Shown here: positions 52,861 through 61,546 of the stretch, in pieces | Layout: every line of letters begins with the position of its first letter | Position numbering within the stretch: position 1 is the stretch's first letter | NCBI RefSeq assembly: GCF_035920345.1 | Contig: NZ_CP109149.1 | Location: 8,928,001 to 8,992,000, forward strand | Direction: 5' to 3' | Source of the DNA: Nocardia vinacea | Lineage (GTDB): Bacteria; Actinomycetota; Actinomycetes; Mycobacteriales; Mycobacteriaceae | Length of the DNA: 64,000 bases | Translations under genes and position numbers: made by a program | Notes under the pieces: generated by a model | The model's database searches: none | The model's input: only the letters and a program-made list of their open reading frames with translations | What the model was told of the DNA's origin: nothing

Positions 52861-54375
52861 TTACGGTGTCAGCCCGCGCATTTGGCGAGCGTGGTCGCGG
52901 AGCAGCAGGCGCTGGAGCTTGCCGAGGGCATTGCGGGGCAGTTGCTCGCGGAAGACGTAGTACTTCGGGATTTTGTATCGGGCGAGATTTGCTTCGAGAT
53001 GGGTGCGAATCGCGTCTTCATCGATTTCGTGACCGGCGCGGACGACGATGAACGCCAATCCGACCTCACCCCATCGCTCGTCCGGCACGGCGACCACCGC
53101 GCAGTCGCCGACGCCGTCCAGGCGAGAGATGGCCGCCTCGACCTCGACGGGGTAGATGTTCTCGCCGCCGGAAATGATCATGTCTTTGACGCGGTCGACG
53201 ATGTGCGCCCAGCCGTCATCGTCGATGCGGACGATATCGCCGGTGCGGAACCAGCCGTCGATGAACGCCTGTTCGGTGGCATCGGGTCGATTCCAGTATC
53301 CGGCAAAGACGTTGGGGCCCTTGACGAGTAGTTCGCCCTGTCCGGGTCCTTCGATGATCTCGCCGGTCGGGGTGAGCAACGCGACGTCGGTGAAGAAGTG
53401 CGGAACACCCGCGGATACCGGATGTGCGTCGGCACCGTGGCGCAGTGCCATGAGCACGCCGGGTGCCGCCTCGGTCATGCCGTAGCCCTGTAGGGCCTGG
53501 ATGCCGCGGGCCAGCCACGCCTTGGCCACGTGTTCGAGGACGGGGGAGCCGCCGAAGGCGACGCAGCGGACGCTCGACAGATCGGTGGTCTCCCACTCGG
53601 GCGCCTCGCACAGCATTTTCAGCATGGTCGGGGCGAGCGGGAAAGCCGTGGCCCGTCGGCGCTCGATGGTGGCCAGGAACTCGGCCGGCTCGAATTTCGG
53701 TATGACAACGACGGTTCCGCCGGCGTAGAGGGTCGGCAGCGTTATCTGCCCCAGGCCGAGTACGTGGAACAGCGGCGCGGAACACAAGCTGACATCATCG
53801 CGGCCGAGACTGAAGTGGGCGAACTGGTTGAGGGTGTTCCAGACGATATTGCCGTGGGTGAGCACGGCCCCCTTGGGGCGGCCGGTGGTGCCGGAGGTGT
53901 AGAGGATCAACGCGGGATCGTCGAGTCCGACCGCGTGGGCGGGCGGTGTTCGGCCAGTGTGGTCGGTGATCGCGTTCTCGTACTCCTTGCCCAGGTGCAG
54001 CAGCTGGGGAGTGGCGGAGCTTCGCGCGAGCGCATCGATACCGGTGTCGGCACCGACGACGAACACGGTTGGGTCGGCATCGTCGAGTAGACCGGCGATC
54101 TCGGGCGCAGCCAGCCGAGTGTTGAGTGCCACGAAGATGGCACCGAGATGCATTGTGGCGAACAGGGTTTCGAAGGTCGCGATATCGTTGTTCCCGAGAT
54201 AGGCGACCCGGTCGCCCGGCCCGACGCCGAGATCGGCGAGGGCAGCGGCGAGGGCGTCCACGCGATCGGCGAGGGTGGCGTAGTCGACGCGGCGGTCCTG
54301 TTGGATCAAAGCGATGGCATCGGGCTCCATCCGGGCCCGCCGACGCGGCCACGAGCCGATTCCCTGATCCATCAT
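52861..54375 (-). CDS. Acyl-CoA synthetase / CoA ligase (FadD-like)
   Basis: A 504-aa ANL-superfamily enzyme. The AMP-binding P-loop YTSGTTGRPKG is near 160, GYGMTEA near 285, and GWFRTGDIVRIDDDGW near 376, then the catalytic Lys region (RNALGKLQR) close to the C-terminus. It forms an acyl-CoA from a carboxylic acid and ATP. Its start overlaps the amidohydrolase stop by 4 bp (ATGA), so it is translationally coupled. It would load the cluster's acid substrate onto CoA. Confidence 0.9.
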   Translation of the reverse strand: MMDQGIGSWPRRRARMEPDAIALIQQDRRVDYATLADRVDALAAALADLGVGPGDRVAYLGNNDIATFETLFATMHLGAIFVALNTRLAAPEIAGLLDDADPTVFVVGADTGIDALARSSATPQLLHLGKEYENAITDHTGRTPPAHAVGLDDPALILYTSGTTGRPKGAVLTHGNIVWNTLNQFAHFSLGRDDVSLCSAPLFHVLGLGQITLPTLYAGGTVVVIPKFEPAEFLATIERRRATAFPLAPTMLKMLCEAPEWETTDLSSVRCVAFGGSPVLEHVAKAWLARGIQALQGYGMTEAAPGVLMALRHGADAHPVSAGVPHFFTDVALLTPTGEIIEGPGQGELLVKGPNVFAGYWNRPDATEQAFIDGWFRTGDIVRIDDDGWAHIVDRVKDMIISGGENIYPVEVEAAISRLDGVGDCAVVAVPDERWGEVGLAFIVVRAGHEIDEDAIRTHLEANLARYKIPKYYVFREQLPRNALGKLQRLLLRDHARQMRGLTP

Positions 54376-55247
54376 GTCGTCCTCAACCCCAATGCGGTGA
54401 AGGCGTTTTCACGCAGGATCAGGGGTCGGACCTCGTCCTTGATATCGAGTTGCTCGAAGTCCTTCATCCACCGATCGGGGGATATGAGCGGAAAGTCCGA
54501 GCCGAACAACACCTTTCGTTTGAGCAGGCTGTTGGCGTACTTGACCAGTTGCGGCGGAAAGTATTTCGGCGACCACCCGGACAGATCGATATAGACGCTG
54601 GGTTTGTGCGTGGCCACGGCCAGCGCTTCGTCCTGCCAGGGAAACGACGGGTGCGCGATGATGATCGTCAGATCCGGAAAGTCGACGGCCACATCGTCGA
54701 GCAGCATGGGGTTGGAGTACTTGAGCCGGATGCCGCCGCCACCGGGGAGTCCCGATCCGATTCCGGTCTGACCGGAGTGGAACAGGGCGGGCACCCCGAG
54801 CTCGCTGATGGTCTCGTAGAGCGGGTAGACGGCATGATCGTCGGGCCGGAAAGCCTGCACGCTCGGATGGAATTTGAAGCCGCGGACCCCGTGCTCGACG
54901 ACCAGTCGCCGGGCTTCGGCCAGTCCCGCCTTTCCTCTGGCCGGATCGATACTGGCGAACGGAATGAGGACGTCGCTGTGCGCGGCGGCCGCGGTGGCGA
55001 TGTCTTCATTGCTGATCCGCCGGTGGCCGAGCGCGGCTTCGGCGTCGACGGTGAATACGACCGCGGCCATGCGGCGTTCCCGGTAGTAGGCGGCCATCTC
55101 GTCGATGGTCGGCGGGCCCGATTCGGCGCCGAAGTAGGCGTCGGCACCTGCCCGGAGCTGGTCCGGTAGCGAATAGTGGCCGCAGCCATCGGTTTCGGCG
55201 TGCGTGTGCACGTCGATCGCGACGAGTCGGTCCAGGTCCAGACTCAT
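54372..55247 (-). CDS. Amidohydrolase-2 family (ACMSD-like) metal-dependent hydrolase/decarboxylase
   Basis: A 291-aa TIM-barrel protein. The metal-binding HxH is at residues 14-16 (AIDVHTHAETD), a further conserved His at AHPSFPWQDE, and the terminal metal Asp in LFGSDFPLISPD. This family includes o-aminocarboxymuconate-semialdehyde decarboxylase, gamma-resorcylate decarboxylase and ring-opening hydrolases, so decarboxylation or hydrolysis of a ring-derived acid is likely. ATG 55247 overlaps the SDR stop by 4 bp. Confidence 0.87.
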   Translation of the reverse strand: MSLDLDRLVAIDVHTHAETDGCGHYSLPDQLRAGADAYFGAESGPPTIDEMAAYYRERRMAAVVFTVDAEAALGHRRISNEDIATAAAAHSDVLIPFASIDPARGKAGLAEARRLVVEHGVRGFKFHPSVQAFRPDDHAVYPLYETISELGVPALFHSGQTGIGSGLPGGGGIRLKYSNPMLLDDVAVDFPDLTIIIAHPSFPWQDEALAVATHKPSVYIDLSGWSPKYFPPQLVKYANSLLKRKVLFGSDFPLISPDRWMKDFEQLDIKDEVRPLILRENAFTALGLRTT

Positions 55248-56167
55248 GACAGCTGCTGCGCGGTGGTCGGAATCTTGGGCAGCGGGATGCCGTAGGTTTC
55301 GAGCTGCTCACCGATCGAGGAGTCGAACGCCTCGGCGATCGCGTCGGCGGTCCAGCCGCCGTCGAGGAAGGCGCTGCGGGTTTCGCTCGGATGCGACCAG
55401 AGCGACAGCCGGTCGCCGCCGATCCCGATGCATTGGCCCGTGATATCGGCGGACGCGTCGGAGGCCAGGAAGACCACCAGTCCGGCGACATCCTCCGGAG
55501 TGCCGAACGACGCCGCGCGGCGCACCACCGAGGGGATCGGCTCACCATTCTTCATTCCCTCGACGTAAGGGGCGAGGAAGGGAATGGTCTCGGTCATCGC
55601 GGTCGCAGCATTGGGGATGATCGCGTTGACCGTGACTCCGGCCTTCGCGCATTCCATCGCCCACGTGCGCGCCATAGCCGCGATACCGGCTTTGGCTGCC
55701 GCGTAGTTGGTTTGACCGAAATTGCCGCGCTGTCCGGCGGGGGATCCGGCGAGCACGACCCGCCCGCCGTGACCGGCCTGACGGAAGTGTTTGACCGCTT
55801 CCCGAACGCAGGTGAAGGTGCCGCGCAGATGTACGTGGATGACGGCGTCGAAGTCGTCGTCGGACATATTCCACAGCACCTTGTCGCGCAGGATGCCCGC
55901 ATTGGTCACCATCGCATCCAGTCGCCCGAACGCGTCGACGGCCGCCGCGACCAGTGTCTGCGCGGCCTCGGTGGTGCCGACGGCGACCGGTACCGCGAGT
56001 GCCCGACCGCCGGCTTCGGCGATTTCGGCGGCGGCCTTCTCGGCGCGGTCGGCGGCCACGTCGTTGACCACGACGGCCGCGCCGGCGGTGGCCAAAGTCT
56101 TGGCGTATGCGAGGCCGAGCCCCTGGCCGCTGCCGGTGACGATGGCGACTTTGCCGGTGAGATCCAT
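55244..56167 (-). CDS. SDR oxidoreductase, hydroxyacyl-CoA-dehydrogenase-like
   Basis: A 307-aa SDR. KVAIVTGSGQGLGLAYAKTL with the nucleotide motif TGSGQGLG, VTNAGILRDK, and the catalytic Ser (AGSPAG) and NYAAAK are present. The N-terminus and C-terminal extension (about 60 aa beyond a standard SDR) resemble the dehydrogenase domain of peroxisomal-type multifunctional beta-oxidation proteins. It probably oxidises a 3-hydroxyacyl-CoA made by the MaoC protein. ATG 56167 with AAAGGAA at 8-nt spacing is preferred over TTG 56173. Confidence 0.87.
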   Translation of the reverse strand: MDLTGKVAIVTGSGQGLGLAYAKTLATAGAAVVVNDVAADRAEKAAAEIAEAGGRALAVPVAVGTTEAAQTLVAAAVDAFGRLDAMVTNAGILRDKVLWNMSDDDFDAVIHVHLRGTFTCVREAVKHFRQAGHGGRVVLAGSPAGQRGNFGQTNYAAAKAGIAAMARTWAMECAKAGVTVNAIIPNAATAMTETIPFLAPYVEGMKNGEPIPSVVRRAASFGTPEDVAGLVVFLASDASADITGQCIGIGGDRLSLWSHPSETRSAFLDGGWTADAIAEAFDSSIGEQLETYGIPLPKIPTTAQQLS

Positions 56168-56193
56168 ATGCAATGTTCCTTTCGAAAAGGGGG

Positions 56194-57294
56194 TCAGAAG
56201 ATGAGGACGGGTTTGATCGCCTTGCCCGAGGTCATATCCGCAACGGCCTGCCCGATATCGTCGAATGGGTACCGGGTGATCAGCTTGTCGATCGGGAGCC
56301 GCCCGTTGCGCACCAGCGACACCAAAGCCGGTATGGCGGTGCGGGTTTCGTTATCGCCCAGGGTGAGTCCGACGATCTTGCGGCCCGGCAGCATGGCGTT
56401 GACGTCGAGCGCCACCTCGGCGCCGAACGGTGGTGCGCCGACGATGACCAGCGTGCCGCGCGCGGCGAGGACATCCGCGCCGGTGCGCAGCACGGCGGTG
56501 CTGCCGGTGGTTTCCACGACGGCGTCGGCGCCACCGGTGATTTCGGTGATCGCGGCGGCGACATCGGTCGTCGTCGCATCGATGATGTGCGTGGCGCCGA
56601 GTTCCCAGGCCAGTTCGAGGCGTTCGGCGATCTTGTCGACGGCGATGATCGTCGTGGCCGGTGACAGAGTGGCCGCCATAATCGCGGACAATCCGACCGC
56701 ACCGGCGCCGAGTACGACAACGCTCGAGCCCGGGCGGGGCTGTACGACATTCCAGATCGCGCCGACACCGGTCTGGACTCCGCACCCGAGCGGGGCAATC
56801 GATTCCAGCGGCACATCGGGGTCGACGACGATCATGCTGCGCTCGTCGACGAGCGCGAGTCGACTGAACGACGACTGCCCGAAGAAGTGCCCGCCCACGG
56901 GTGCGTTGTCGCGGGTGATGGTGTGGCTGTCATCGGCTCGCGCACCGCCGATCAGGTTGAGCGGCAACCAGGTTGCGCAATAGGCCGGGTGGCCGTCGCG
57001 ACAATTCGTGCACGTTCCGCACGAGGTGAACGACAGCAGTACATGATCACCGGGTACGACACCGGTGACTTCGGATCCGACGCGTTCGACGATGCCCGCG
57101 CCTTCGTGGCCGAGGACGCCGGGAAGTGGGAACGGCAGTCCGCCACTGGCGACGCCGAGGTCGGTGTGGCAGACGCCCGCCGCGACCATGCGCACGATCG
57201 CCTCGTGCGGCCGCGGTTCATCGAGTTCGATCGCGGAGAGGGTGAACGGCGCACCGCCGGATTCGACGACGGCTGCCCAAGTGGTGGTGGTCAT
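56194..57294 (-). CDS. Zinc-dependent (aryl-)alcohol dehydrogenase
   Basis: A 366-aa medium-chain dehydrogenase. The catalytic zinc ligands are Cys42 (GVCHTD), His63 and Glu64 (GHEGAG); the structural zinc site has Cys92, Cys95, Cys98 and Cys106. The NAD motif is VVVLGAGAVGLSA. The length and the segment VQTGVGAIWNVVQPRPG are those of aryl- or benzyl-alcohol dehydrogenases. It probably forms the aldehyde oxidised by the ALDH encoded 19 bp upstream. ATG 57294, with AAGGA. Confidence 0.9.
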   Translation of the reverse strand: MTTTTWAAVVESGGAPFTLSAIELDEPRPHEAIVRMVAAGVCHTDLGVASGGLPFPLPGVLGHEGAGIVERVGSEVTGVVPGDHVLLSFTSCGTCTNCRDGHPAYCATWLPLNLIGGARADDSHTITRDNAPVGGHFFGQSSFSRLALVDERSMIVVDPDVPLESIAPLGCGVQTGVGAIWNVVQPRPGSSVVVLGAGAVGLSAIMAATLSPATTIIAVDKIAERLELAWELGATHIIDATTTDVAAAITEITGGADAVVETTGSTAVLRTGADVLAARGTLVIVGAPPFGAEVALDVNAMLPGRKIVGLTLGDNETRTAIPALVSLVRNGRLPIDKLITRYPFDDIGQAVADMTSGKAIKPVLIF

Positions 57295-57313
57295 GCTGGG
57301 TGTCCTTGCGGAT

Positions 57314-58768
57314 TCAATCGAGTGCGATGACAACGGATTTGACCTTGGTGTAGGACGCGAGGGCCTCGGGTCCGTATTCACGTCCGAAGCCGGAGTCCTT
57401 GACACCGCCGAACGGCATGGCCGGGTCGAGCATCGCCCAGTCGTTGACCCACACGATTCCGGCCTGCAATTTGTCGGCGACGCGGTGTGCGCGGGCGAGA
57501 TCGGTGGTGTGCAGGCCGGACGCGAGTCCGTAGCGCGTGCCATTGGCCAGCGCGATCGCTTCGTCCTCGGTGTCGAAGGCCTGCACCGTGAGCACCGGTC
57601 CGAAGATCTCCTCCTGCACCACGCGGGAGTCGTCGGCGAGGTCCGCGATCACGGTGGGCTGGTAGTAATAGCCGCCGTCGAGATCCAGGCGTTCACCACC
57701 GCACACCACTCGGCCGCCCTCCCGGCGGGCCAGCGCGACATATTCTTCGACCTTCGCGACGTGCCGTTGCGCGGCCATCGGTCCGACCACGGTCGCCGGA
57801 TCGCGAGGGTCGCCGACGCGTACGCCTGCGACGGCTTCGGCGAGGATGCCGACGACGGTCTCGTAGAGCGGCCGAGCGACAAGCAGCCGGGGACCGCCCA
57901 TGCAGAACTGCCCGGTATTGAAAACGAAACCCTTGATGATCGCGCCGATGGCCTTCTCGACGTCGGCGTCGGCGAATACGATCTGCGCGGCATTGCCGCC
58001 GAGTTCCATGGTCACCGGCTTCAACGCCGCACCTGCCGCACTCGCCGCGCGCCGGCCGATCTCGGTGGATCCGGTGAACGCGATCTTGTCCACGCCCGGA
58101 TGCTCGAGCAGCGCCGCACCCACCACCGGCCCGGAGCCGGTGACGACGTTGACCACACCCGCTGGCACACCGGCTCGTTCGAACAGCGTCGCCATGAACA
58201 GTGCGCTGAGCGGTGTTTCTTCGGCAGGCTTGTGGACGATGACATTGCCCGCGGCGAGCGCGGGCGCGATCTTGGAGGTCGACAGGATCAGCGGAAAGTT
58301 GAACGGCGTGATGGCGGCGACCACACCGAGTGGATCGCGGCGGGTGTAGGCGAACGCGGGTAGCGGCGTGCGGCGGGTAGCACCGTCGATGGTCTGCGCG
58401 AGCGCGGCACAGTACTCGTACTGTTCGATGGTGGTCGAGACGTCCACCGATCGGCACAGGGTGACCGGCTTGCCGACGTCGAGACTCTCCAGCCGGACGA
58501 GCTCATCAGCGTTCTCGCGCACCAGATCTGCGATCCGGAGCAGGATGCGGGCTCGTTCCCGACCGCTGCGGCCGCCCCATTCGGCACCGGTGAATGCCGC
58601 GCGTGCGGCGGTGACCGCGTCGTCGACGTCGGTGCGGTCGGCCTCGGCGACAGTGCCGATGACCCGACCGGTCGACGGGTCCACCACATCGCTGCGGCTC
58701 CCCGATGCGGAGTTCCGCCATTTGCCGTCGATGTACAGCTGTCCGTCGATGTTGTCGTTCGTGCTCAT
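57314..58768 (-). CDS. Aldehyde dehydrogenase
   Basis: A 484-aa NAD(P)-dependent ALDH. Catalytic residues: Cys289 (NTGQFCMGG), Glu255 (MELGGNAA), Asn157 (ITPFNFPL) and the cofactor Lys180. All are intact. Together with the next gene it should convert an alcohol to a carboxylate. First gene of the six-gene leftward operon; the promoter TTGACA-18-AATAGT lies 95-124 bp upstream and overlaps the 58875-58891 palindrome. ATG 58768. Confidence 0.92.
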   Translation of the reverse strand: MSTNDNIDGQLYIDGKWRNSASGSRSDVVDPSTGRVIGTVAEADRTDVDDAVTAARAAFTGAEWGGRSGRERARILLRIADLVRENADELVRLESLDVGKPVTLCRSVDVSTTIEQYEYCAALAQTIDGATRRTPLPAFAYTRRDPLGVVAAITPFNFPLILSTSKIAPALAAGNVIVHKPAEETPLSALFMATLFERAGVPAGVVNVVTGSGPVVGAALLEHPGVDKIAFTGSTEIGRRAASAAGAALKPVTMELGGNAAQIVFADADVEKAIGAIIKGFVFNTGQFCMGGPRLLVARPLYETVVGILAEAVAGVRVGDPRDPATVVGPMAAQRHVAKVEEYVALARREGGRVVCGGERLDLDGGYYYQPTVIADLADDSRVVQEEIFGPVLTVQAFDTEDEAIALANGTRYGLASGLHTTDLARAHRVADKLQAGIVWVNDWAMLDPAMPFGGVKDSGFGREYGPEALASYTKVKSVVIALD

Positions 58769-58862
58769 GCTTCCTCGGTCCCGTCCCGACGATTCCGGCC
58801 GCTCGGCCGAGATACGCCTGCTCTCATCAACAGGAAACCTGATGGTTTTAGTGATGTCAGCC

Positions 58863-58892
58863 ACTATTCGCTACTGACAGGATTCCTGTCAA
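58863..58892 (-). promoter_or_regulatory. Predicted promoter of the ALDH operon
   Basis: On the minus strand, TTGACA (58892-58887) and AATAGT (58868-58863) are 18 bp apart. The -35 box lies inside the palindrome at 58875-58891. Confidence 0.55.
58875..58891. promoter_or_regulatory. Perfect palindromic operator shared by divergent promoters
   Basis: TGACAGGA-T-TCCTGTCA, a perfect 8+1+8 dyad. It overlaps the -35 boxes of both the leftward ALDH promoter and the rightward MarR promoter (CTGACA 58874-58879, TCTATT 58896-58901, spacer 16). A related shorter dyad CAGG-AAA-CCTG is at 58831-58841. The adjacent MarR protein is the natural ligand. Confidence 0.65.
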
Positions 58893-58965
58893 TGGTCTAT
58901 TCTCGATTTCGCCGAACATCCGGTTCGGGACCCGCTGCGACACAGAAGTGAGGAGAGTGCTGCTG

Positions 58966-59424
58966 GTGACGATCTCGGAGGCGAAGCCGACCGCAAGCCG
59001 GCTGCCGGGTAGTCAGACCTCGCTGCTGTACGCGGTGAAAAGAGTCGAGCTGGCGGTTCGGGCGCGCCTGGACGAGCTGCTGCGTCCGGTCGGGATCACC
59101 ACATTGCAGTACACCGCGCTGACCGTGCTGGAGCGTCACGACGGCTTACCGGCAGCGCAGCTGGCGCGGGATTCGTTCGTCACGGCACAGTCCGTCGCCG
59201 ATGTGGTCCGCGCTCTGGAGAGTCGCGGACTCATTGCGCGCGAACGCAACTCACGCAACCGGCGCGAGCTGCTGATCCATCTCACCGAGGCGGGGCGGCG
59301 GTTGCTTGCCGATGTCGCCGACGAGGTCGACGCGGTGGAACAGCAGATGATCAGCGGTATGACGGCCGAGCAGGCCGATGATTTCCGCTCGGCGCTGGTC
59401 CGAGCCTGGCATGCGCTGTCCTGA
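58966..59424 (+). CDS. MarR-family transcriptional regulator
   Basis: A 152-aa MarR protein. The winged helix spans about 45-110: LQYTALTVLERHDGLPAAQL, DSFVTAQSVADVVRALESRG, LIARERNSRNRRELLIHLTE. It usually dimerises and binds a small aromatic ligand. I choose GTG 58966 with AGGAGA at 9-nt spacing; GTG 58957 is too close to that site. It probably represses the divergent ALDH operon and itself via the 58875 palindrome. IclR follows 12 bp downstream. Confidence 0.87.
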   Translation: MTISEAKPTASRLPGSQTSLLYAVKRVELAVRARLDELLRPVGITTLQYTALTVLERHDGLPAAQLARDSFVTAQSVADVVRALESRGLIARERNSRNRRELLIHLTEAGRRLLADVADEVDAVEQQMISGMTAEQADDFRSALVRAWHALS

Positions 59425-59436
59425 CGGGCTTCGGCG

Positions 59437-60180
59437 ATGACCCAGTCGTCGGTCCTGGCCCGCGCACTGGTTCTGCTGGAGGCGTTCGACAACGCCCACC
59501 CGGTGTTGAAGCTGTCGGAGTTGGCCGAGCGCACCGGTCTTCCGCAGACAACGGTCTATCGCCACGTTGTCGATCTCGTGCAATGGGGTGCGCTGGATCG
59601 GGCCGTCAGCGGCGGGTATCAGATCGGTTTGCGCATGGTGGAGATCGCCGCCTACTGCCCGCGTGCCAGGCCGATCCGTGATGTCGCGCTGCCGTTCATG
59701 GAGGATCTGTACGAGGCGACGCACCAGAACGTTCAGCTGGCGGTCCGCGACGGCACCGAAGTGGTCTATGTCGAATTCCTCGCCGGCCGCGACGCCGTAT
59801 TCGTGCGCACCCGAGTGGGGGCACGCTGGCCGATGCACGCAACCGGCGTCGGGCTGGCCATCCTGGCCTACGCTCCCGCCGAGATCGTGGACAAGATCGC
59901 CGACCGGCCGCTGGCGGTATTCACTACGAAGACGATCAGCACGGCCGAGGTGCTGCGGCGGGCACTGGCCGAGGTGCGGCGCACCGGAGTCGCGATCAGC
60001 GACGGACAGGTGACCATCGACGGATATTCCGTCGCCGCACCGATTTTCGGTTCGGACGGTCAGGTCGCGGCTGCGCTGTCGATTGTCGTACCGGCCGGCG
60101 ACTCCCGCCGGGCCATGTGGGCTCCTGCGGTGCGCACCGCGGCTCATGGCATCACCAGGCAGTTGGGTGCCGGGCGCTGA
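59437..60180 (+). CDS. IclR-family transcriptional regulator
   Basis: A 247-aa IclR protein: a winged helix (VLARALVLLEAFDNAHPVLK, then LSELAERTGLPQTTVYRHVV, about 5-52) and a GAF-like effector domain (QNVQLAVRDGTEVVYVEFL, PMHATGVGLAILAY, about 85-235). IclR proteins often activate aromatic-acid catabolic operons. It directly precedes the Rieske oxygenase operon, with a TTCCG/CGGAA dyad just past its stop codon. Confidence 0.9.
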   Translation: MTQSSVLARALVLLEAFDNAHPVLKLSELAERTGLPQTTVYRHVVDLVQWGALDRAVSGGYQIGLRMVEIAAYCPRARPIRDVALPFMEDLYEATHQNVQLAVRDGTEVVYVEFLAGRDAVFVRTRVGARWPMHATGVGLAILAYAPAEIVDKIADRPLAVFTTKTISTAEVLRRALAEVRRTGVAISDGQVTIDGYSVAAPIFGSDGQVAAALSIVVPAGDSRRAMWAPAVRTAAHGITRQLGAGR

Positions 60181-60198
60181 CTTCCGTTCGACGGAAGT
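60180..60198. promoter_or_regulatory. Palindrome between iclR-type gene and Rieske operon
   Basis: ACTTCCG-TTCGA-CGGAAGT, perfect 7+5+7. It could be an operator for the IclR protein upstream of the oxygenase operon or a short terminator; with no T-run, operator is favoured. Confidence 0.5.
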
Positions 60199-60275
60199 GT
60201 GTCTTGGCTCACGCATCCGCGGCCCACACGATGGACCGCACAGCCCGCCGGGGGATCACATTCAGGAGCATTCCG

Positions 60276-61355
60276 ATGAGCCCGACAACCGCAATTGTCC
60301 GCAACCAGTGGTATGTGGCCGCCTACAGCCAGGAGATCGGCCGCGACCTGTTCGCGCGGACCATCTGCAACGAGCCACTGGTGTTCTACCGGACCGAGGA
60401 CGGCGCGGTGGCGGCACTGTCGGACCGCTGCATCCACCGCCGCTACCCGCTGTCGGAGTCGCGGCTGGTCGGTGACCGCGTCGTCTGCGGTTATCACGGC
60501 TTCACCTACGACCGCACCGGCGCCTGTGTCGCGGTGCCCGCGCAGACCCGTATTCCCCGCAGCGCCCGTGTGGCCTCTTACCCTGTGGTGGAACAGGATT
60601 CGTTCGTCTGGGTGTGGATCGGCGACCGCGAATCGGCCGACCCGGCCGCGATCCCGCGCGCACCGTGGCTGGTGCAGCAGGGTTGGACCACTATCCGCGG
60701 CCTGGAGACCATCCGAGCCAGGCATGCGCTGCTGATGGACAATCTGATGGATCTGTCCCACGAAACCTATTTGCACGGCGGCTATATCGGCACACCCGAG
60801 GTCGCGGAGACGCCGATCACCACCGAGGTCGACCAGGCAGCCGGTGTAGTGCGGGTGAGCAGGCATATGGACGATGCCGAATGCCCGCCGTTCTATGCCA
60901 ATTCGACCGGTATCACCGGGCGCATCACCCGGTGGCAGGACATCGAGTTCCAGCCGCCGTGCCTGTACCGGCTGCACAGTCGCGTGGCGCCACAGGGCAA
61001 CTATCCGCCCGAGGGCTACCTGCCCGGACACGGCGCCGACACCGATCCCGGCGCGTTCCACACCGAAATCGTATACGCCCTCACTCCGGAAACCGAGCAT
61101 TCGGTACACGACTTCTGGATGGTGGCAAGGGATTTCGCGATCGACGACCAGGACGTGACCGACTACCTGCACAAGAGCAATCACACCGTGGTCATGCAGG
61201 ACGTGGTAGCGCTGAACCTGGTCGAGGAGGTCATCGCCGCGGAGGAACGCGCCGGGGGCACCTACCAGGAGCTGTCGATCAATATCGACACCGGCGCGCT
61301 GGCGGCACGTCGGTTGATCGCCGAGCTCACCCGGACCGAAGCGACCCGAGCATGA
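60276..61355 (+). CDS. Rieske non-haem iron oxygenase (VanA-like)
   Basis: A 359-aa oxygenase. Rieske cluster ligands are Cys52, His54, Cys71 and His74 (C-x-H-x16-C-x2-H); the catalytic iron is held by the Asp159/His162/His167 motif NLMDLSHETYLH. Length and single-subunit layout match the VanA/dicamba-demethylase type (O-demethylation or ring hydroxylation of aromatics). ATG 60276 follows CAGGAG. First gene of a rightward operon with a small protein and the reductase. Confidence 0.9.
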   Translation: MSPTTAIVRNQWYVAAYSQEIGRDLFARTICNEPLVFYRTEDGAVAALSDRCIHRRYPLSESRLVGDRVVCGYHGFTYDRTGACVAVPAQTRIPRSARVASYPVVEQDSFVWVWIGDRESADPAAIPRAPWLVQQGWTTIRGLETIRARHALLMDNLMDLSHETYLHGGYIGTPEVAETPITTEVDQAAGVVRVSRHMDDAECPPFYANSTGITGRITRWQDIEFQPPCLYRLHSRVAPQGNYPPEGYLPGHGADTDPGAFHTEIVYALTPETEHSVHDFWMVARDFAIDDQDVTDYLHKSNHTVVMQDVVALNLVEEVIAAEERAGGTYQELSINIDTGALAARRLIAELTRTEATRA

Positions 61356-61546
61356 CCGCGGCTGCCTGCCACCTCGTGCAGTGGTTTCCGGGCAGCGATC
61401 AGCTGCTCGGCCGATGCCATTGCGGCGCAACCCGGATCGCCGATGACCCGATCGAGATCTGGCAGTGGTTGCTCGCCCACCCCGACGGTCACCACGACCG
61501 CGCGCCCGATCCGCGGCCCGCGACCCTGATCGGAGCCGGAGCATGA
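61352..61546 (+). CDS. 64-aa Cys/His-rich protein between the Rieske oxygenase and its reductase
   Basis: The ATG overlaps the oxygenase stop (ATGA at 61352-61355) and the stop overlaps the reductase ATG (ATGA at 61543-61546), so it is translated in line with both. The sequence has Cys6-His7, Cys22-His23-Cys24 and His43, His47, His48, with a compact Trp-rich middle (IEIWQWLLAHP) and a Pro-rich tail. This would suit a small metal- or electron-transfer-associated partner. I do not recognise a family. Confidence 0.7.
   Translation: MTAAACHLVQWFPGSDQLLGRCHCGATRIADDPIEIWQWLLAHPDGHHDRAPDPRPATLIGAGA

Noticed and set aside
52374..58768. Polyketide or siderophore biosynthesis
   Set aside because: No carrier, ketosynthase or NRPS domain occurs; the CoA ligase with MaoC and SDR fits degradation better.
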